This document shows, in pieces, positions 59,210 through 64,000 of a stretch of 64,000 bases of DNA. Origin of the DNA: Mesorhizobium jarvisii (GTDB lineage: Bacteria; Pseudomonadota; Alphaproteobacteria; Rhizobiales; Rhizobiaceae). The position numbers and the translations under genes are program-made. Positions within the stretch are counted from its first letter, which is position 1, and each line of letters opens with the position of its first letter. The stretch spans positions 1-64,000 of the forward strand of contig NZ_QZXA01000014.1 of assembly GCF_003601985.1 (NCBI RefSeq), in the 5' to 3' direction. Under the pieces are notes generated by a model that did no database searches, was not told where the DNA came from, and saw only the letters and a program-made list of their open reading frames with translations.

Positions 59210-59953
59210 CTAATGCTTCAAAATCTGGCTGAGGAACAGCTTGGTTCGGTCGTGACGCGGGCGGCTGAAAAACGCGTCGGGCGTGCCCTCCTCGACGATC
59301 TGACCGGCGTCCATGAAGATAACGCGGTCGGCTACCGCCCGTGCGAACCCCATTTCGTGCGTCACGCACACCATGGTCATGCCGTCGCGGGCCAACCCGG
59401 TCATCGTCTCCAGCACCTCCGAAACCATTTCCGGGTCGAGCGCGGATGTAGGTTCGTCGAACAGCATGACAGCCGGCTCCATGCACAGGCTGCGGGCAAT
59501 CGCCACACGCTGCTGCTGGCCTCCGGACAACTGGATGGGGAACTTGTTGGCCTGCTCGGGAATGCGGACCCGCTCGAGGAACTTAAGCGCGGTCTTGCGC
59601 GCCTCCCTTTCCGGCACGCCCTTCACCCACATCGGGCCGGCCATGCAGTTCATCAGTACCGTCATGTGCGGAAACAGGTTGAAGTGCTGGAACACCATGC
59701 CGACGTTGGAGCGCACGTCGGCGACATTGCCCATCTTCCCATGCAGAGCGACGCCGTTGACGGTGATCTCGCCCTCCTGATGCGCCTCCAGGCGATTGAA
59801 ACAGCGGATGAGCGTCGATTTGCCGGAACCCGAAGGGCCGCAGATAACGATCCGCTCGCCCTTATGAACCGTCAGGTTGATTTCCTTCAGGACGTGAAAG
59901 GTGCCGTACCACTTCGACACGTTGCGCGCTTCGATGATGGCGGGAGCGCTCAT
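59210..59953 (-). CDS. Polar amino-acid ABC transporter ATPase
   Basis: A 247-residue ATPase of the GlnQ/HisP group. Walker A GPSGSGKSTLIRCFNRLE, Q-loop MVFQHFNLFPHMTVL, signature LSGGQQQRVAIARSL, Walker B VMLFDEPTSALDPE and H-loop VCVTHEMGFAR. ATG overlaps the permease stop (ATGA). Last gene of the leftward amino-acid transport operon. Confidence 0.95.
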   Translation of the reverse strand: MSAPAIIEARNVSKWYGTFHVLKEINLTVHKGERIVICGPSGSGKSTLIRCFNRLEAHQEGEITVNGVALHGKMGNVADVRSNVGMVFQHFNLFPHMTVLMNCMAGPMWVKGVPEREARKTALKFLERVRIPEQANKFPIQLSGGQQQRVAIARSLCMEPAVMLFDEPTSALDPEMVSEVLETMTGLARDGMTMVCVTHEMGFARAVADRVIFMDAGQIVEEGTPDAFFSRPRHDRTKLFLSQILKH

Positions 59954-60924
59954 CGGACCTTGCTCCTGTGGTAATGTCGCTCGATCCGCGCCTGGATCAG
60001 TTCGAGGCAGATCGACAGCATCCAGTAGATCATGGCTGCGGAAATCAGCATCTCCATGTGCTGGAAGGTCTTCTGGCCGAGGGTGCGCGCCAGGAACATC
60101 AGTTCCCACACGCCGATGACAGAGACCAGCGAGGAGTCCTTCAGCATTGAGATGAATTGGTTGCCCGTCGGCGGAATGATGACCGGCAGCGCCTGCGGCA
60201 GGATGATGCGGCGCATGGTCAATGCGAAGCCGAAGCCCATGGAGCGCGACGCCTCCCATTGGCCGCGATCGATGCTCTGGATGCCGGAGCGGAAGATCTC
60301 GGTCATGTAGGCGCCGTAGCAGAGCGAAAGCGCAAGGATGCCGGCGGGCACCGCATTGATGACGAAGCCGAGTTGCGGCAGGCCGAGATAGATCAGGTAG
60401 ACCTGCATGAGTAGCGGAAGGCCGCGGAAGAAGGAGGTGTAGAAACTGGCGATGGCGTAGGCGAAGCCATTGCTGGAAAGCTTGGCGACCGCGCCGGCCA
60501 CCGCAATGACTGAAGCGATGACGATGGAAATCGCCGAGACATAGAGCGTGGTGACAACGCCCTGACTTATCAGAAACGGCAGCTTCTCCCTGATGAAGGG
60601 CAGGCTGAGGTGGAACGTCTCGAAGAAGGCAATGAACAGCAGCAGCAGTTCGAGCCAGACGATGCCGATCTGGACCTTGAGCGGCGCGAAACCAATCAGC
60701 ACGACGTTGAGCGTGAAGATCACCGCTATGGCGAAGCCGATAGCAAAGCGCCCGTAGAGGCCGCTCGTCGACGGCTCTCCGATCACCGGACGCATGAGTT
60801 CGGCGAAGCTGGTGCTCGACATGTTGAAAGCCATGAAGAGAAGCAGGACGGCGCCGAACATCGTCGCCACGAACCAGGGTTTATGGACGAGGATTTCGGC
60901 TTCGACGGTATCGGGATAGAGCAT
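59950..60924 (-). CDS. Polar amino-acid ABC transporter permease
   Basis: A 324-residue HisM/GlnP-type permease, longer than the usual ~220 residues because of an extra N-terminal ~100 residues with two or three membrane segments (ATMFGAVLLLFMAFN, FAIGFAIAVIFTLNVVLIGF). The core has GVVTTLYVSAISIVIASVIA, FFRGLPLLMQVYLIYLGLPQ and EASRSMGFGFALTMRRIILPQALPVIIPP (EAA loop). One permease gene, so it presumably forms a homodimer. Confidence 0.9.
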   Translation of the reverse strand: MLYPDTVEAEILVHKPWFVATMFGAVLLLFMAFNMSSTSFAELMRPVIGEPSTSGLYGRFAIGFAIAVIFTLNVVLIGFAPLKVQIGIVWLELLLLFIAFFETFHLSLPFIREKLPFLISQGVVTTLYVSAISIVIASVIAVAGAVAKLSSNGFAYAIASFYTSFFRGLPLLMQVYLIYLGLPQLGFVINAVPAGILALSLCYGAYMTEIFRSGIQSIDRGQWEASRSMGFGFALTMRRIILPQALPVIIPPTGNQFISMLKDSSLVSVIGVWELMFLARTLGQKTFQHMEMLISAAMIYWMLSICLELIQARIERHYHRSKVR

Positions 60925-60980
60925 ATTTGAGCACCGGCTGTTCGGCGGCCTGCCCAGGGGAAGGCCGCCTTTGAAGGGAG

Positions 60981-61814
60981 CTAGTTGGTCTTGGAATAAT
61001 CCTGGCCGTACCATTTTTCGGAAAGCTTGCTCAGCGTGCCGTCAGCTTTCATCGCCTTCACGGCGTCGGCGATCTTGGCCGACAGTTCCGGGTCGCCGCG
61101 CTCGATGGCGATTGCCAGCGGCTCGTGGAACACCGGATCGCCGACCTGCTTGATCGGGTAGCCGGCCTTCTCGGCGTCGAGGATCGACGGCAACGAAGAG
61201 ACCACCGCGTCCAGGCGCACGCCGTCGCCGAGGCGAAGGTCGTCGAAGGCGGTCGTCGAATTCTCGTAGGAGTGGACCTCCTTCGGATTGAGCTTGTACT
61301 CGAAGGGCGGCGCGCCGGCGGCGTCGAGCGTCAGATCCTTCTTGGCATAGGCCTCGAAGGTGGAGGTGCTGGTGGCGCCGACCACCTTGCCGTCGAGGTC
61401 GGCCAAAGTCTTCGCCTTGCTGTCCTTGTGCACGGCAACGGCCGCCGGTGTGTAGTAGTAGACCGCCGGAAAATCGAAGATCTCGGCGCGCTTCTTGGTC
61501 GGCGTCATCGAGCCGGCATGCATGTCCCAGCGCCCCGCCCAATTGCCGGCGGTGATGATGTCCCAGCCGGGCGTGACGAACTCGACCTTGACGCCGAGGT
61601 GCTTGCCGATTGCCTTGGCGACGTCGACGTCGAAACCGTCTAGCTCGTTGCTGGCATTCACGAAGGACTGCGGCGCCCAGTTGGCGTCGGTTGCCACTTT
61701 GAGCGTGCCGGCTGCCATCACACGGTCTAGCACCGCGCCTGCATGGGCAGGATATGCGCCAAGCGCAAGCGCCACCGCGGCTATCGTCAGCTGTCGTCTG
61801 GTCCAGATTGTCAT
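60981..61814 (-). CDS. Polar amino-acid ABC transporter binding protein
   Basis: A 277-residue SBP_bac_3 protein with signal peptide to ~residue 26 (GAYPAHAGA). Segments GTLKVATDANWAPQSFVNAS, LDGFDVDVAKAIGKHLGVKV, GKVVGATSTSTFEAYAKKD and AIERGDPELSAKIADAVKAM are typical. Start MTIWTRRQL at 61814. The signal contains a twin Arg (TRRQLTIAAVALAL), so Tat export is conceivable. Ligand unknown. Confidence 0.9.
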   Translation of the reverse strand: MTIWTRRQLTIAAVALALGAYPAHAGAVLDRVMAAGTLKVATDANWAPQSFVNASNELDGFDVDVAKAIGKHLGVKVEFVTPGWDIITAGNWAGRWDMHAGSMTPTKKRAEIFDFPAVYYYTPAAVAVHKDSKAKTLADLDGKVVGATSTSTFEAYAKKDLTLDAAGAPPFEYKLNPKEVHSYENSTTAFDDLRLGDGVRLDAVVSSLPSILDAEKAGYPIKQVGDPVFHEPLAIAIERGDPELSAKIADAVKAMKADGTLSKLSEKWYGQDYSKTN

Positions 61815-62054
61815 ATGCGTATTCCCCTTGTTGTTGTTCATTCACTTGCCCTCATGGCCGTTCAGCCGGTCATGATCTCGCAATCCCTTGCCGACGAGGT
61901 CGGCATCCTCCGGACGGCTCGCGGATTTAGCGATGCCCGAGCCGGTCCGGTCTTCCGCTGCCGTGGAGGATGTTTGCAGCCGTCATTCCCTCGCTCACGG
62001 GGAAAGCTTTGGCCTGTTGCCGGCGAGATGCCCTCACCTGCTCCGCGAAGACCG

Positions 62055-62882
62055 CTATCCATGCGCGACCGCCCCTCTCGCGCGACCAGCGCCCAGCAGG
62101 AAGTCGGCCATCGTGTCCGCGACGAGAGCCGGCGCCTCGATCAGGATGGAATGGCGGAGCCCAGGCAGGATGGCGAGTTCGGAGCCCTGCACCTGTTCGT
62201 GCATCAGACGTGCCATGCGCGGGCTGGAACCCTGGTCGTCCTCGCCGGTCACGATCAGTGTCGGGCAAGTGATGCGGTCGAGGATGCCGCCGAAATCGGT
62301 TTCGGCGAGAACTCTGTAGGCGGCGGCGTAGCAATCGCGGTCATTCTCGGCGTCACGCCGGCGCAGCTCCGCGACAATCTCCGGGTTGTTGTCCTGAAAC
62401 TCCTCGGTCAGCCAACGCGACAGCGACGCGGCGTGATGCGCCGGGGCATCGCTGGCCATCAGCGCCGCCAGCCGACCGCGCACCGCGTTGCGTTCCTCGG
62501 GCGTGCGGCCGGCAACCGTCGACAGCAGCACCAGTTTTTGCAGGCGCTCGGCATGCGTCAGCGCAAGACGCTGTGCGATCAAACCGCCCAGCGAAAACCC
62601 TGCCAGATGGAAGGTGGCAAGCCCGATATGATCGGCCAGCGCCAGCGTCTCCTTGACGAAATCGTCGATCTCGTAGCGGCCTTTGACCCGGCTGGAGCGG
62701 CCATGGCCACGCAGGTCGAAGGTGAGGACCGCGAAACGATCCTTCAGCCGCCCGGCCACGCCACTCCAGGCTTCGAGATAGGAGCCGACGCCATGAATGC
62801 AGACCAGCGGCACGTCGCCCTTGCCCTCGAGGCGCCAGTTGATCAGCACGCCTTCGACATCGAGATGGCCGGAGCACGCCAT
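62055..62882 (-). CDS. Alpha/beta hydrolase beside an LLM monooxygenase
   Basis: A 275-residue hydrolase. VCIHGVGSYLEAW (oxyanion hole), nucleophile LAGFSLGGLIAQRLAL, acid in IVTGEDDQGSS and His in LPGLRHSILIEAP form a complete triad. Similar to RutD or 3-oxoadipate enol-lactonase types. Its start overlaps or abuts the LLM gene stop, so the two enzymes probably act in sequence on a substrate imported by the downstream transporter. 61815-62054 has no gene. Confidence 0.85.
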   Translation of the reverse strand: MACSGHLDVEGVLINWRLEGKGDVPLVCIHGVGSYLEAWSGVAGRLKDRFAVLTFDLRGHGRSSRVKGRYEIDDFVKETLALADHIGLATFHLAGFSLGGLIAQRLALTHAERLQKLVLLSTVAGRTPEERNAVRGRLAALMASDAPAHHAASLSRWLTEEFQDNNPEIVAELRRRDAENDRDCYAAAYRVLAETDFGGILDRITCPTLIVTGEDDQGSSPRMARLMHEQVQGSELAILPGLRHSILIEAPALVADTMADFLLGAGRARGAVAHG

Positions 62883-62884
62883 GG

Positions 62885-63961
62885 TCACGCCCTCGCCGCC
62901 TGGCGCGCCTTGTCACGCTCGCGCGCGGCGAAGACCGGCATCACCTCGTCGACCCACAGCTTGATCGTCTTCTTCTGCAGCTCGAACGGCAGGTTGAAGG
63001 TAAGGCCGAGGCAGTACTGGTCGACGCCCGCCGCTTCATAGTCGAGCAGCTTCTCGATCACTTCGTCCGGCGTGCCGAACATCAGGTTGCGGCGGATGTT
63101 TTCCGGATCGTAGTTGTCCTTGCCCTTGACGCTCTCGTAGGGGACGGCTTCGGGAAAGCCGTTCTGCACGGTGCCGATGTTCTGGAATAAGTTCTCGAAG
63201 GCGCGGCCATAGTCGATGGCATGACCGACGGCGATCTCCCAGTCCTGCGCCCGTTCGTAGACGCAGGTGCGCCGCTGCATCATCAGGCGCGGGCGCGGGA
63301 CCTCGGGATGATCGGCGACGGCCTTGCGGAACTTCTCGCCAAGCGCAGCGATCTCGGCCGCCGGCGCCGACAAGGGCGTCGACAGGATCGACGCGCCGAT
63401 GCTCACTGCCCAGTCGAAAGTGCCCGGGTCTCGCGCGGCCACCCAGATCGGCGGATGCGGCCTCTGCAGCGGCTTCGGCACGCCGGCTGCCAAAGGGAAC
63501 TTCCAGTAATGGCCGTCATGGGCATAGTCTTCCGCCCAGAGCTTCTTAACCGCCGGAACCAGCTCCTTCAGATAGGCGACGCCCTCCTGCTGGGGCATGC
63601 CGCCGGCCATGCGGTCGAACTCGTATTGGTACGAGCCCCGCGCGATGCCGAACTCCAGACGTCCGCCGGTCAGGTGATCGCAAAGCGCTGCCTCGCCGGC
63701 CAACCGGATCGGGCTCCAATAGGGCGCGACCAGTGTCGAGGTGCCGAGCCTTATTTGCTCGGTATGCTGGGCAAGCCAAGTCAGCGTCATCAATGGATTT
63801 GGCGAGATCGTGCATTCGATCGTGTGGTGTTCGGCCGTCCACAACGTCTCGAAGCCGCCCTCGTCGGCCATGCGTGCCAGTTCGAGCAGATTGCTCTTCA
63901 CCTTCGACATCGGGATGTCGGGCGAGAAGCGCTCCATGGTCAGCGAAACGGCGAATTTCAT
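62885..63961 (-). CDS. LLM-class flavin-dependent monooxygenase
   Basis: A 358-residue luciferase-like enzyme. MKFAVSLTMERFSPDIPMSK, FETLWTAEHHTIECTISPNP, RLGTSTLVAPYWSPIRLAGE and GRLEFGIARGSYQYEFDRM are classic for the family. It needs reduced FMN from a separate reductase. First gene of the leftward group (monooxygenase, hydrolase, binding protein, permease, ATPase), suggesting uptake and oxidation of a nitrogen or sulfur compound. Confidence 0.9.
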   Translation of the reverse strand: MKFAVSLTMERFSPDIPMSKVKSNLLELARMADEGGFETLWTAEHHTIECTISPNPLMTLTWLAQHTEQIRLGTSTLVAPYWSPIRLAGEAALCDHLTGGRLEFGIARGSYQYEFDRMAGGMPQQEGVAYLKELVPAVKKLWAEDYAHDGHYWKFPLAAGVPKPLQRPHPPIWVAARDPGTFDWAVSIGASILSTPLSAPAAEIAALGEKFRKAVADHPEVPRPRLMMQRRTCVYERAQDWEIAVGHAIDYGRAFENLFQNIGTVQNGFPEAVPYESVKGKDNYDPENIRRNLMFGTPDEVIEKLLDYEAAGVDQYCLGLTFNLPFELQKKTIKLWVDEVMPVFAARERDKARQAARA

Positions 63962-64000
63962 GTCGGTCTCCCCAGTGTGTCGGGTTGGTCAGCGAAGGCG

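Noticed and set aside
1..64000. CRISPR arrays, rRNA, tRNA attachment sites and integrase genes
   Set aside because: No spaced direct repeats of CRISPR type, no cloverleaf or tRNA 3' end duplication and no tyrosine or serine recombinase gene were recognised in the window.

Overview
The window looks like chromosomal DNA of a high-GC alphaproteobacterium of the Rhizobiales, most likely a Mesorhizobium-type soil or symbiotic bacterium. The evidence is the dense high-GC coding, the ROK-regulated sugar ABC transporters, a ChoX/BetI choline locus, a GTTC-N7-GTTC LexA box, and a transfer module built like that of the Mesorhizobium symbiosis ICEs (rdfS, traF, rlxS, virD4/traG, DUF736, DUF2285/DUF6499). 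No tRNA, rRNA or CRISPR array was recognised. Assignments rest on reading motifs by eye, with no database search.

Layout. 1-4.6 kb: remains of a prophage lysis region (DUF1515-like coiled-coil/TM protein, nested spanin pair, endolysin that has lost its catalytic half, a second decayed DUF1515-like copy at the window edge), plus three small envelope genes, a small membrane peptide and a methyltransferase. 4.7-7.8 kb: an orphan EhuB-like binding protein, a broken traG fragment, and a complete hipBA toxin-antitoxin operon behind four evenly spaced operators. 7.9-16.1 kb: a leftward, tightly overlapping conjugation/mobilisation operon (rdfS-like, repA-like, DUF2840, traF, DUF736, lytic transglycosylase, relaxase, traG, RHH protein) with no T4SS pilus genes after it. 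16.2-18.2 kb: a DUF736 gene and an intact-looking IS30-family element.

18.5-43.9 kb: metabolic genes. These are a ROK-regulated sugar catabolism and ABC uptake locus, a second sugar ABC operon with a FucU-type mutarotase and an SDR under another ROK regulator, an AraC regulator, a choline locus (alcohol dehydrogenase, choX, betI), an SDR, a possible defence-like locus (HEPN-type protein divergent from a CoiA-like nuclease and a helical partner), and an NmrA/DoxX pair divergent from a LysR regulator.

44.1-50 kb: a second block of ICE-type genes. It holds an fseA-like gene split between DUF6499 and DUF2285 frames that would need a +1 ribosomal frameshift, an XRE regulator interrupted by an IS630 element, a second nearly identical DUF736 copy, several small genes, and a LexA-box-preceded SRAP gene broken by two frameshifts. 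50-64 kb: a PRC-barrel protein, a sugar-binding protein, a three-gene two-component cluster, a methyltransferase, a DUF2062 protein, a MAPEG protein, and a polar amino-acid ABC operon following an LLM monooxygenase and an alpha/beta hydrolase.

How it fits together. The two ICE-type blocks share direct repeats: the DUF736 gene with its upstream region, and the last codons of a DUF2285 gene. Between them lie about 28 kb of ordinary metabolic genes. In known Mesorhizobium ICEs the frameshifted FseA protein activates rdfS, whose product drives excision. Here the fseA-like and rdfS-like genes sit on opposite sides of the metabolic segment. The window may therefore hold a split, rearranged or decaying ICE.
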